From Ereboglobus sp. (GTDB taxonomy: Bacteria; Verrucomicrobiota; Verrucomicrobiia; Opitutales; Opitutaceae), in NCBI GenBank assembly GCA_029974595.1, contig JARKRC010000069.1:1-64000 (forward strand): a stretch of 64,000 bases of DNA, read 5' to 3'. The notes beneath the pieces were generated by a model that saw only the letters and a program-made list of their open reading frames with translations, had not been told where the DNA came from and ran no database searches. A program made the position numbers and the translations under genes. Within the stretch, counting starts at the first letter, position 1. Every line of letters starts with the position of its first letter. Of the stretch, positions 1 through 8,666 are shown piece by piece.

Positions 1-77
1 ACCTCGTATTTGAGGCTGCTCCAAAATGACTCCATGTGGGCGTTGTCATAACAGTTGGCCTTGCGGCTCATCGATGC
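1..77 (-). pseudogene. IS3-family transposase (OrfB) fragment, cut by window edge
   Basis: The minus strand reads SMSRKANCYDNAHMESFW followed by SSLKYE, which matches the conserved stretch near the end of the rve catalytic domain of IS3-family OrfB transposases (consensus around SRKGNCYDNAxMESF). The reading continues off the left edge, so the 3' part is not visible. Upstream, the frame runs directly into a relic of an unrelated gene, with no transposase N-terminus and no visible terminal inverted repeat. This is therefore a transposase remnant joined to other DNA rather than a working IS copy. The family assignment is secure from the motif; whether the left part is intact cannot be seen. Confidence 0.8.
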
Positions 78-300
78 GTTTATCGTTTCGCAACTGACGC
101 TGTCGCTGGTGGCAAAATCACGCCGGAGCGCGAGCAGCACGAGGAAAGGGACGCAGTCAATCGTGCCGGTCTGATACTTCCGAATCAGGGCCATCACTTG
201 CCCGCCCGAAAGTCCGCCATAGGCGGGCGGCGTGAAATTCCCTCGCTTTTAATATATCTATTTTCCGCAGTTGTTGCGAGGTGCATCCTTGCAGTGTCGT
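78..300 (-). pseudogene. Relic of the 253-aa mobile-element protein (paralogue of 40819-41580)
   Basis: The minus strand encodes YGGLSGGQVMALIRKYQTG and then TIDCVPFLVLLALRRDF, closely matching YGGLSRGQVIALIRKYQAG and TIDCASFLVLHALRRDL of the intact gene at 40819-41580. An in-frame stop lies just upstream of the matching block (near 246-248). Similarity seems to continue weakly in another frame to roughly 300, so the copy is frameshifted and has no start. It runs in frame into the IS3 fragment on its left. I infer a decayed second copy of the same mobile element. The function of the family is unknown. Confidence 0.75.
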
Positions 301-469
301 TGCTTTCTCCCTGCTCCACCATCAATAAAATGATAGTCCGTCTTCTAAGACGTTCAGCAATGAACGAGGCCTTTCATAATTTTGAGATTCGAAAGATCAT
401 GAATAACTGTACCTCAGGAGTTTTACCGGGATGTTTTCAAAATGTTAATAATGCCAGAATCTACTACTA
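301..469. other. Non-coding stretch between relics and the glycan cluster
   Basis: I see no convincing gene here. The plus-strand ORF 36-473 is a shadow across the relics. The DNA is AT-richer than the neighbouring genes and contains a short inverted motif (gtcttctaagac). It lies downstream of the CE6-GH115 gene, whose stop is at 470, so it would hold the terminator of that operon, but I see no clear stem followed by a T-run. Confidence 0.4.
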
Positions 470-3445
470 TTAGCGTATTTTGTCTTTATTGCCGATTTTC
501 TCGTCGAAAATCTTCAGAAGTTTCTTGATTCCAAAATTCTTATCGCCTTCGTGCCAGCGCGCAAAACCTCCGGTATCTGTAGAACGCAGCAATTCACCTG
601 CTTCGGCAAGCGCGGCGCGCGCGGCAACAAGATGCACGCGCGTCTGCTCGTGAGCGGTTGGCGACTGCGAGTAAGCAATGACAATTTCGTTTAGCATAGT
701 GTTGAGCCGTTCCATGACGAGCGCGGGAATGCGTAGGTTTTGATCGAAGAACCAGCGGCTGTGCTCGGGGATTCCCGAGCGCAGATGTTCTGCTTCGCGG
801 GCGACAGCGGCGAATGCCCGGCCTGATTGCGCTGTGCCGCGCAGGAGCGCGCCGATCTGGCCGTTGTCACCAGGTTCAGGCTCAACACGGAAAAAACCCA
901 CGCTTCCGGTATTCGGATTGTCGAGGCGATGCCCGTCGAGGGGGTTCTGTTTGCGTGCATCGGTTGAGAGTGCGCCAAGAAGCATTTCCGCCGCACGGGC
1001 ATAACGCATGTCCTGAAAAATATACTGGCGCTCGAAGCCTTCAAGGTCGGCCTTTTTCTGGCACCAATAGGCGTAATAATAATCTCGATACAAGCGCGCG
1101 ATTTTTGGAGCGAGCGCAGTGTCGAAATATTGCGCGGAGTATTTTTCGAGAAATGCGCCGGCGTCGAAATCCGCAAAACGCCACATCATCGCGGCATTGG
1201 CCGAAAGTTCGGTGACATGCTCGCGAATGTTGCCTGCATTGACCACGGTGAAGGCGAGCGGACGGGCGTTAAGCGCGTCAAGCACACGATAGTTGGCGGC
1301 CATTTTCCACGGGCCTTCAGCGGCGACGAGATGCGAGCCGGTCGAGGTGAATTGGAAATTGAGATAATAGCCGATGAGCAAATCCGGAGGCGCCTTGAAA
1401 GTGCGCACATCGGCGGCGGGGAAATGGTCGCGGCGCGCGGCGACAAAATTCCAAATCAAAGTCGGCTCGGCCGGCGGACGCAGCAGCCCGGCGGCGAAGA
1501 GGTCGGAGTTTTCGTTGTAAAGCGTCGTGCGCATCAGCGGCGCGGGATTGCCAGTGACCTCCTTCACGATGGCGATTTGACGCGCGAGCATTTCGCCGAT
1601 GATGCGTCCGCGCGCAGCCATATCGCCGGGCGCATCGGCGAATGTTTGCCAGAACGGAATGTCCCCGCCGCCGCGAAACGTCACGGTCCAGATGCATTCG
1701 AATCCGGCGCGCACGGCAGTCTCAACATGATAGCGCCAAAACTCGCGCAGGGCATCCACATTTTTCACGCCAAGTTGCGGAACAGGCTTGTCGGGCGTCA
1801 GCTTTTCCCAAAACCGTTTCCATGATCCGAGACCGCGGCCAATGCGCGAGCCCAATGGAGAGTGGTGATGCGTGGTGATGACCAGACCGTGTTTGTGCGC
1901 ATCAAGCGCGATGCCACCCGGTGTGTAAAGCGGTGTCGTCTTGTCGAGGTCGATCACTGTTTCCGTTTCAAATGTATTATATTTGAGACGGAGTATGGTC
2001 TCAAACATTGCGTCCGTGTTGGCGCGTTTCTCTGCCCTCCAAGGTCCCAGCATGTCCTGGTCGTTGTTAAACCAAGCCCGCCAGCGCACGTAAGGTGCAG
2101 CGTGCAGGCTTTCGAAATCGCCGGGCAGCATGACGCTCGTTTTGCGCTGCGGCTGCCAGTTGCTCCAAAACCAGAGCGGCGGCACACCGAGACATTCCTC
2201 GGTAAACGAGTAAATGGCATAAATGAGTCCGCGCATGTCGCCGCCTTCGAGAACAAGACGCGGGCCGGCGGCAGTCTTGACAAGACGCATGCCATGCGAC
2301 TCCGGCGTGGACAGACGTAAATCACGTTGCCATTCCCCAGCCTGTTCACGCCCGGTAAGGATCACGATGGCGGGCGCGCCGCCGGCTTTTGAGACGTCGG
2401 CGCCCATGAAAAGCGGTGAGGATTTGCCGAGGACTTTTTCCAAATCGCGTAACAGGTGGTTGATTGCGATTTGCTCGGGGCCGGAGAGTTTGCCGACGAC
2501 GAGGACGGGGATGCCGGGTTGGAGAGTGACGGATTTCCCTTTCGAAACCACGGGCTGGAAGCCCGTGCCACTCGACCCCATGGGCGAGACGCCCATGCCA
2601 CCCAACCCAAGAAGCGGAAGCATCGCCTTGGCGTAGGACTGACCGAGCAGGCGCGCAGAGGGGGCATCGTAATGAGGGATGTCATCGGGTTTATTGCGGA
2701 GGTTGTTCTCGAACTCGGGAGCGAGTGTGTCGATGGCTGCGGTGTGTGGCACGCGCGCGGGAAGTTCGAGGTAAACTTGATTGAGCGCGGAACTCGCCGA
2801 ACGGCGCCACGGACCGAGCGTGGCGCCGACAAAAGGCAAATCGGGTTTGCCGAGTGTAGAGCGGAAATCGGCGATGAGCGTGTCGAGTTGTTTGCAATAG
2901 TTGACGCCATTGTCTTTTTGTGCGCGGCGGCTGTCGGCTTCGCCTTGATTCCAGATGATTCCCGCAAGCGTGCCGTCCTTCGATGCGGCAAGCGCGGACT
3001 CCGTGGCCAATTGGAAAAGTGTGCGTCCATCGGGCCAATGGAAATCGCCTTTGTAGTCTTTCTGCCACTGACCGATTGACGTGCCGCCGAACGCAGCCGG
3101 TATCAGTCCAATGGATACATCGTCGGGCAGGGATTTCAGGAGTTCGCGGGCAAATGCGAGACCGGGGCCGACGCCTGCGACTTTCGGTTTGTCCTTGTGG
3201 AGTGGTTCGGTCGCCGGAACCCAACGGTCAGGTGAATCGAAAGCAAGGATGCGCGGATCGGCGGTTTTGTCGGACGCTACGAGTTTGCCCCGCCCCGCCA
3301 TGTTGGATTGGCCGGCGAGAAGAAAAACAAGAAACTTTTTCGCAGGCGGCGGTGTGATGGCTTGCGACGCTTCCGCAGCGCGCAAGATGCCTGTGAAACC
3401 GATAACGGGGATGAGGAGCGCAGGGATGAGGTTTTTGAAAAACAT
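470..3445 (-). CDS. Secreted CE6 (SASA) acetylesterase - GH115 alpha-glucuronidase fusion
   Basis: The protein has two parts. After a signal peptide (MFFKNLIPALLIPVIGFTG), residues ~35-290 form an SGNH/SASA esterase of the CE6 type: GQSNMAG carries the nucleophilic Ser, IWNQGEAD is the second conserved block and HYDAPS lies near the catalytic His. Residues ~310-990 resemble GH115 alpha-1,2-glucuronidases: GGDMRGLIYAIYSFTEECLG, ITTHHHSPLG and VTFRGGGDIPFW match family blocks. Together they would remove acetyl and (methyl)glucuronic acid groups from glucuronoxylan or a similar polymer in the periplasm or outside. The track start is a TTG; I chose the ATG six codons later because it begins the signal peptide. 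The linker holds two palindromes, annotated separately. It is the last gene of the minus-strand cluster, 48 bases after the GH3 gene. Confidence 0.85.
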   Translation of the reverse strand: MFFKNLIPALLIPVIGFTGILRAAEASQAITPPPAKKFLVFLLAGQSNMAGRGKLVASDKTADPRILAFDSPDRWVPATEPLHKDKPKVAGVGPGLAFARELLKSLPDDVSIGLIPAAFGGTSIGQWQKDYKGDFHWPDGRTLFQLATESALAASKDGTLAGIIWNQGEADSRRAQKDNGVNYCKQLDTLIADFRSTLGKPDLPFVGATLGPWRRSASSALNQVYLELPARVPHTAAIDTLAPEFENNLRNKPDDIPHYDAPSARLLGQSYAKAMLPLLGLGGMGVSPMGSSGTGFQPVVSKGKSVTLQPGIPVLVVGKLSGPEQIAINHLLRDLEKVLGKSSPLFMGADVSKAGGAPAIVILTGREQAGEWQRDLRLSTPESHGMRLVKTAAGPRLVLEGGDMRGLIYAIYSFTEECLGVPPLWFWSNWQPQRKTSVMLPGDFESLHAAPYVRWRAWFNNDQDMLGPWRAEKRANTDAMFETILRLKYNTFETETVIDLDKTTPLYTPGGIALDAHKHGLVITTHHHSPLGSRIGRGLGSWKRFWEKLTPDKPVPQLGVKNVDALREFWRYHVETAVRAGFECIWTVTFRGGGDIPFWQTFADAPGDMAARGRIIGEMLARQIAIVKEVTGNPAPLMRTTLYNENSDLFAAGLLRPPAEPTLIWNFVAARRDHFPAADVRTFKAPPDLLIGYYLNFQFTSTGSHLVAAEGPWKMAANYRVLDALNARPLAFTVVNAGNIREHVTELSANAAMMWRFADFDAGAFLEKYSAQYFDTALAPKIARLYRDYYYAYWCQKKADLEGFERQYIFQDMRYARAAEMLLGALSTDARKQNPLDGHRLDNPNTGSVGFFRVEPEPGDNGQIGALLRGTAQSGRAFAAVAREAEHLRSGIPEHSRWFFDQNLRIPALVMERLNTMLNEIVIAYSQSPTAHEQTRVHLVAARAALAEAGELLRSTDTGGFARWHEGDKNFGIKKLLKIFDEKIGNKDKIR
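2549..2603. repeat. Pair of short palindromes inside the CE6-GH115 linker
   Basis: Two hairpins lie in tandem: cacgggctggaagcccgtg followed by ccact, then catgggcgagacgcccatg followed by ccacc. Each is a 7-8 base perfect stem with a 4-5 base loop and a trailing GCCAC. They sit in frame and encode the peptide GGMGVSPMGSSGTGFQPVV between the two catalytic domains. In other frames the unit reads GWKPVP or HGRDAHAT, tags I recall in Verrucomicrobiota and Planctomycetes proteins. Similar units occur at 5874-5930 and 60796-60820. Confidence 0.85.
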
Positions 3446-3493
3446 TTTTCTATGGTGATTCAATTACAACTGATTTTGCGAAGATGCCAAATA

Positions 3494-5281
3494 TTAGAGC
3501 CGCGAAAGCGAGAGTTTGCCAGTTGGCTTTATTTTTCCAGTCAGCACTTCAGCCAATGCGCGAATGTTTTCGCGCCCGGACGGGCAAAAGGAAACCACGG
3601 CGGTGTCGGCCCACGCGGGAACGCCAAACTTTTCGTAAGGTGTGTTGCTCACGACGACGAGCGGCTTGCTGCATACTCGCAGCTCTTCGAGCATCGGCAG
3701 CATGATGGCGTGGCTGCGGTAGTTGTAATAACTCGTGGAAATGATGATGTCGGCCTCGGTCAAACGACGGCGGATGGCAACGCGGTCGCTCTCGGTGAGT
3801 TTTTCGTTCACCGCCACGGTGGCGATGTTCGGCGCGATGGCGCGCAATTCTTGCCAAAGCATGCCGGGGTGCGAATAGCCGTTGTTAATGAAACGGTGGA
3901 AGTGGTGGATTTGCTCGATGAGCAGGATTTTTTTCGTCGATGAAAGCGGCAGCAATCCGGCGCGGTCCCGCAACACGATTGTGGACCGGCGCGCGGCTTC
4001 CTTCGCAAGCGAGATAATGCGCGAGTCGTTGAACAATTCGCCCGCGGCAGATGCATCGACTTTCCCGCCGTTTTCCGCGAGGCCCATGCGCCAGCGCATT
4101 TCGAGAATGCGACGCACCGAGATGTCGAGGTCAGCCTCACGATAGCGTTTTTCGTTCACGGCGGCCTTGATGGCGTTAATTACTTGGAGACGCTGCGGAC
4201 TGTAGGCGCGGCAGAGCACGAGGTCGCAACCTGCAATGAGACAACGCACGACAGCTTCGCCCATATCGTATTTTTCGAGCAAGCCGCCCATCTGGACATT
4301 GTCGGTGGTAACAACGCCTTTAAAACCGAGTTCGTCGCGCAATAAATCGGTGACGATGGCACGGCTCGTCGCGGCGGGAATACCTGCGGCCCCGAGTGCG
4401 GGATAAGCCGTAAATGCAGCCATGATTGCGGGCAGGCCGGCGGCGATGAGCGCCTTGAACGGCGCAAGATGGTCGCGCCAGAGCTCTTCGCGGCTGAGCG
4501 CGATTTCTGGAAGGCCGAAATGCGCGTCGGTGCGCGAGTGCCCGCGTCCAGGAAAATGTTTTCCGGTTGCGATGATACCCGCTTCGTCGAGACCGCGAAG
4601 AGCGGCGAGCGCATAGCGAGTCACGGTGTCGGGATTGTCGCCGTAGGAGCGCGGGCCGATTTCGGGATTCGCGGGTTCGGTGTTCACGTCGAGCACTGGC
4701 GAGTGAATCATGTTGGCACCGAGAGCACGCGCTTGCATGCCGATGGCGCGAGAGACGCGGCGCGCGAAATTCGGGTCGTTATCGACAGTTTGGCCGAGCG
4801 GGAATGGGAAGAGGCGTTGTTCAAAAAGAAAATCAGCGCCCTCGCCTTCCTGGTCAAAGGCCATGTGCAACGGCACACCGCCGGCGCGTTCCATGGCCAT
4901 GTCGCGAAGTTCGTTTAGTTTTTCGGCAAATTCGGATGCGGTGCATGCGATGCGGTCAAGCGATTCGGGGCGGTCGAAGGTATTGACGTCAGGGCGACGG
5001 TGGATGTCGTCCATCGCGCCGTCTTCACGGCTGTCAGTCGCGCCGGGCAGGAACTTTTGCGCGATGCGCAGGCCGCCGACGTGGTGTCTGCGAACGAATT
5101 CCTCCACGTCGGGCGTGATGAACGGGCCGTAGTGCGGGAACACGAGAAGCTGGCCGATTTTTTGGTCGAGATTCAGTGCGCCAAGTTTCTGGTCAACCCA
5201 GCGTCCGGCGGCTTCGTCAATGGGAAGCAGGCCGGATTCCGGTGATGCGACTAGAGCGTCGGTATCTATTATTGTGGACAT
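3494..5281 (-). CDS. GH3 glycosidase, beta-N-acetylhexosaminidase (NagZ-like) type
   Basis: This is a two-domain GH3 enzyme. GKHFPGRGHSRTDAHFGLP near residue 240 is the loop that supplies the general acid in NagZ-type beta-N-acetylglucosaminidases, with the Asp-x-His dyad kept (TDAH). TTDNVQMGG near residue 328 carries the expected nucleophilic Asp. A C-terminal alpha/beta GH3_C-like domain starts near STIVLRDRAGLLPL. No signal peptide is visible from this start, so it probably acts in the cytoplasm. The track ORF starts 22 codons earlier, inside the HAD gene; I prefer the ATG of MSTIIDTDALV, which clears the HAD stop by 19 bases. It follows the HAD gene closely and precedes CE6-GH115, suggesting one transcript. 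The actual sugar is unknown. Confidence 0.85.
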   Translation of the reverse strand: MSTIIDTDALVASPESGLLPIDEAAGRWVDQKLGALNLDQKIGQLLVFPHYGPFITPDVEEFVRRHHVGGLRIAQKFLPGATDSREDGAMDDIHRRPDVNTFDRPESLDRIACTASEFAEKLNELRDMAMERAGGVPLHMAFDQEGEGADFLFEQRLFPFPLGQTVDNDPNFARRVSRAIGMQARALGANMIHSPVLDVNTEPANPEIGPRSYGDNPDTVTRYALAALRGLDEAGIIATGKHFPGRGHSRTDAHFGLPEIALSREELWRDHLAPFKALIAAGLPAIMAAFTAYPALGAAGIPAATSRAIVTDLLRDELGFKGVVTTDNVQMGGLLEKYDMGEAVVRCLIAGCDLVLCRAYSPQRLQVINAIKAAVNEKRYREADLDISVRRILEMRWRMGLAENGGKVDASAAGELFNDSRIISLAKEAARRSTIVLRDRAGLLPLSSTKKILLIEQIHHFHRFINNGYSHPGMLWQELRAIAPNIATVAVNEKLTESDRVAIRRRLTEADIIISTSYYNYRSHAIMLPMLEELRVCSKPLVVVSNTPYEKFGVPAWADTAVVSFCPSGRENIRALAEVLTGKIKPTGKLSLSRL

Positions 5282-5300
5282 GAAAGTGAAAGGGACGGGA

Positions 5301-6146
5301 TTAGTTTCCGAGCGTCGTGTGAAAGTTTCTGAGCCAGCGTGCGGCATCCGGCGGCGGCCATTGCCCGGCTATAAATGCGGGCAGCGCGTCGAGGCGGAAC
5401 GTCTCCCACGATTCGTGCTCGGAGCCGGGAATCACGGGGAAAAACGCGCATCGGGCGGCGCCAGCGGCTTCCTCGTCGAGGAGTGAATCGCCGAGCATGA
5501 GCACGCGCGATGGCAAGCCTGCGCGCACGGCGAGTTTTTGGAGAATGGCGGTTTTTGAACCGGTTTCCTGTGTAAGATATTCTGAAGCGAATGGCGAAAG
5601 CCCAGCGTGCTGCCACTCGGCGCGGATGGCCGCGTTGTTGCCGCCGGAAACGACGACAATTTCCGCGCACGCATCAGCGTCGCAGAGCGCGGCGGCAGCC
5701 CCGACGAAAGGCGCGGGCGGCGGCAGCGCGGCGCAGCGGCGGTTTACCTCGCGGCTGTAGGCGAGCGCGCGGGTGAGAGCGAGGTCGCCGGGGTGAGTGG
5801 CGAGGGCGCGCGCGAGCGAGAATTCGTTGCGCGGCGCGCCGGAATCGAGCCAGGTGAAAAAAGCATCAAGGCACACGGACTGGCAGCCCGTGCCACCCGA
5901 ACCATCACGGGCTGGCAGCCCGTGCCACTCCCGGAGAAAAATGCCGAGGGCTTCGAAGCGGTTTGCGCCGCGATGGCGCGAGCGGAGGTTGATGTTGAGG
6001 AAGCGTTCGGCGGCCTCGTTTGCGCGGTTTTTTATTTCCCAGATGTCAATGAGCGCAGGCGTAAAGGCGTGCCGGTGCTTTGGAGCCATCGCATCCAACA
6101 CGGTGCCATCTGAGTCTACCGCGATAATGAAAGGTGCGTGCTGCAT
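5301..6146 (-). CDS. HAD-superfamily phosphatase-like hydrolase
   Basis: Haloacid dehalogenase fold with all four motifs: DSDGTVLD (motif I, residues 11-18, nucleophile Asp plus acid/base Asp), VVVSGGN (motif II), GSKTAIL (motif III Lys) and MLGDSLLDEEAA (motif IV). It has 281 residues and no signal peptide, so it should be a cytoplasmic phosphatase or related enzyme; the substrate cannot be told from sequence. The cap region contains a glycine-rich insertion (DGSGGTGCQSV) made by the palindromic repeat at 5874-5930, probably a surface loop. It starts 3 bases after the autotransporter stop and ends 19 bases before the GH3 start, so it is likely in the same operon. Confidence 0.8.
   Translation of the reverse strand: MQHAPFIIAVDSDGTVLDAMAPKHRHAFTPALIDIWEIKNRANEAAERFLNINLRSRHRGANRFEALGIFLREWHGLPARDGSGGTGCQSVCLDAFFTWLDSGAPRNEFSLARALATHPGDLALTRALAYSREVNRRCAALPPPAPFVGAAAALCDADACAEIVVVSGGNNAAIRAEWQHAGLSPFASEYLTQETGSKTAILQKLAVRAGLPSRVLMLGDSLLDEEAAGAARCAFFPVIPGSEHESWETFRLDALPAFIAGQWPPPDAARWLRNFHTTLGN
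5874..5930. repeat. Pair of short palindromes inside the HAD gene
   Basis: Two copies of the unit occur: cacggactggcagcccgtg followed by ccacc, and cacgggctggcagcccgtg followed by ccact, separated by a few bases. The unit is the same as in the CE6-GH115 linker. The open reading frame is kept through it. The first copy has one stem mismatch (gga against ggg). Confidence 0.85.
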
Positions 6147-6149
6147 GTC

Positions 6150-8627
6150 TCACCATGTGCGACGATAGCCGAGGCTCACCGCCCAAGGGCGCGTGTAGAA
6201 GTCGGCTTTGTTGTATTCATATCCCAAATACAGAATACTCTGGTCGGAAATGGTGACGGCGATGCCGCCGCCAGCCTCGAAACGCCAGCCCGCATATTGG
6301 GTTTCCCAGGATTGTTTGCCCACATGGACGAGACCTCCGCCGGCATCGCTGCGCACGATGCCGGCCTTCGCGTAAGGATACCAGCGTTTGCCACCCCTGA
6401 AGCCCAAAGACACCTGGCCGCGATATTGCGTGGCCTTGGAACGGTCGATTTCCACATGCATTCCGGTGCTGGTGTCGTAATCGCCGCCGTTAAACCATGC
6501 GCTCGCCATTTGCACGGATGGCTCAATCCAGAAGCGATGCCCAAACGAAAACTTGCGGCCAAACTCAGCAGAGAAACCGCCGGCCCACGTGTTGTAGTCG
6601 CCGGTGGTATGGACTTTGGCAATGGATGTGACGGCGAAGCTGCTTTTGTATTGGTTCCCCTTAATGACAAAATCCGCGAACCACCCGGCATCGTGCAGCC
6701 AGGTGACATAAACGCCGCCGTTGTGATCGATGGTGTTGCCCTCGCCGAAAGTATCGTAGGTGCGGTCGGAACGGTTTATTGAAACATACGCGCCGAAAAG
6801 AACGCGCGACTCGGCGCGCGGGATGATGCGATCAACGCCGAAGATGCCGCCGTAGGTGTTCTGCTCGTAGGGAACGGTGGTAAGCTCTTTCTGCGTTTCG
6901 AGCCGATAGGCGGAAGCTTGATACCATGTGCTGGTGAGGGCCTTCTCGGGCTTGGGCAGCGCGCGGATTTCGCCAAAGCGATTGCGAAGCGAGTCGAGAC
7001 TGTAGTGCCATTCAGTGCCGAGCGAGGCGGCAGTGCTGATGATGGCATCGGCGGCGATGCTGTTGTTTCCCGTGGCCGCGAGTTTGTATTCGGTGGCACC
7101 GCTGCTGGCGTTGATTTCGGGCACGAGGAAAAAGGTGCCCATGCCGCCATCCACGTCGTTGGCGGTTATCAACGCATCACCGCCTTTGTTGATTGTGAGA
7201 ATCGTGAGTTTTTTCTCCGGGTCAATCGAGCCGCCGATATTCTGGAGCCGAAGTTCGTGGTCTCCCGTCGCGGAGCCGGTAACAAGTATTTTGTCGCCGG
7301 TCTCATTGCCGAGATGCACGGACATTTCGATGACGCCGAAGCCTGACATGTCGCCGTCAATCGTGAGGGTGCGGCCAACGGTATCCTGGTCCGTGCCGAA
7401 GCGCACGGCGCCGCGATTTTCGAGCTTTTTGATGGTCTGGTCGAATCCGCCCATGTCGAAAGCCGCGCCTGAATCTATCGAAATGCGGCTGTGCGCAAGG
7501 ATGTTCGCGGTGCCGCTCAAAAGCACGCCTTCGGCGATGTGTGTCACGCCATTCATGGTGTTTTCGGCGTAAAGAATGAGCGTGCCTGCGCCGATTTTCC
7601 TGAATGCGACCGTGTCCTCGGCGCCGTTGTATCCGAAGGTGCTGCTCATGATGACTTCGTTCGTGCCGGTATCGACGGTAAAGGCGCTTTTGTCCGCGGC
7701 GACGCCGGTTGCATTGATAGTGAGTTCGCCAAAGCCGCCAAAGAAATCCCCGATGTCTGCGATGGCGCGCACACCACCGCCGTTGAGGTCGAGTTCGGCA
7801 AAACCGTCGCCGCGCGCAATGCCGGCGGAGGCAATGACGCCGCCTTGAAGATGGACAGTGCCATGTCCGCTAACCTCCCTGCCGATATAAACTATCGGAG
7901 CTTCAATCGTGGCATCGTCCGTGATGATAAGCGTGCCCGTTCCCGTGTGCCCGATTGTCAGATATTGGGTCGCCGATTCATAACCCACAATCAGATGCGA
8001 ACTGCCGCTCAGCAGCAACGTGCCCTCCCCACCGGTACCGCTCTGCCCTCCGACTCTCATGTAGCTACGGGTTGTGAATGTTGCATTGTCACGAAGGCTC
8101 AAGGTTCCAGATGCAGGGAACGTTCCGGTAACACCTATGCGCACGGATACTGTTGTGAAAATCGAAGAGTTTCCAGACATGTCCACCACGCCCACATTCT
8201 CGGAGCCGATTTGAAATGAACTGCCTGCCGTATTCATTGATGCGTTTTCCGACAGGATGAGCCGTCCGCCCCACCCCGTGCTTCTTCCCACATTCATCGA
8301 ACCAGCCTCCAAGTAAGCCGAGCCTGTGATTTCCATCTGTCCGCCTGCGCCTGATATTCCGAAGTTCATCGCGCCAATTGCGAGGCTTCCTGAAGCAAAA
8401 ACCGGCGCATTGGTTCCATACGAAGCGTCCGTGATATAAACGTTGTCTTCAGTTGTAGGAGGTGTCGTGCCCACCCCGGCACTCGTCGTCCAGTTGCCCG
8501 TGCCGGTGAAATCATTGCTATCACTACCGGAAAAATACTTATTTGCGGCAAAGGTGGCTGGGGCGCAGGCAAGCGCCAACGTTCCGAACACTGTGGCGAG
8601 AATATTGAAATTTTTGTGCGAGTGCAT
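6150..8627 (-). CDS. Autotransporter with beta-strand-repeat passenger and C-terminal barrel
   Basis: An 825-residue exported protein. It has a signal peptide ending near ATFAANK. The passenger (about 30-520) is rich in Gly/Ser/Thr strand repeats of the PATR type, for example KIGAGTLILYAENTMNG. The last ~280 residues form an outer-membrane autotransporter barrel that ends in aromatic YRRTW. The barrel begins after a linker typical of these proteins (WHYSLDSLRNRFGEI). The passenger shows no catalytic motif, so an adhesive or surface role is inferred. It lies 39 bases downstream of a longer paralogue, and both lie inside the glycan cluster. They may help hold the cell to the polymer or be co-regulated surface proteins; the function is not shown by the sequence. 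Confidence 0.85.
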   Translation of the reverse strand: MHSHKNFNILATVFGTLALACAPATFAANKYFSGSDSNDFTGTGNWTTSAGVGTTPPTTEDNVYITDASYGTNAPVFASGSLAIGAMNFGISGAGGQMEITGSAYLEAGSMNVGRSTGWGGRLILSENASMNTAGSSFQIGSENVGVVDMSGNSSIFTTVSVRIGVTGTFPASGTLSLRDNATFTTRSYMRVGGQSGTGGEGTLLLSGSSHLIVGYESATQYLTIGHTGTGTLIITDDATIEAPIVYIGREVSGHGTVHLQGGVIASAGIARGDGFAELDLNGGGVRAIADIGDFFGGFGELTINATGVAADKSAFTVDTGTNEVIMSSTFGYNGAEDTVAFRKIGAGTLILYAENTMNGVTHIAEGVLLSGTANILAHSRISIDSGAAFDMGGFDQTIKKLENRGAVRFGTDQDTVGRTLTIDGDMSGFGVIEMSVHLGNETGDKILVTGSATGDHELRLQNIGGSIDPEKKLTILTINKGGDALITANDVDGGMGTFFLVPEINASSGATEYKLAATGNNSIAADAIISTAASLGTEWHYSLDSLRNRFGEIRALPKPEKALTSTWYQASAYRLETQKELTTVPYEQNTYGGIFGVDRIIPRAESRVLFGAYVSINRSDRTYDTFGEGNTIDHNGGVYVTWLHDAGWFADFVIKGNQYKSSFAVTSIAKVHTTGDYNTWAGGFSAEFGRKFSFGHRFWIEPSVQMASAWFNGGDYDTSTGMHVEIDRSKATQYRGQVSLGFRGGKRWYPYAKAGIVRSDAGGGLVHVGKQSWETQYAGWRFEAGGGIAVTISDQSILYLGYEYNKADFYTRPWAVSLGYRRTW

Positions 8628-8666
8628 GATGAATGTGGGCGAGGCGGATTGCGGTGTTGATTGGGT

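Noticed and set aside
36-473. 145-aa plus-strand ORF at the left edge
   Set aside because: It lies antisense to the IS3 and 253-aa-gene relics and has no recognisable family.
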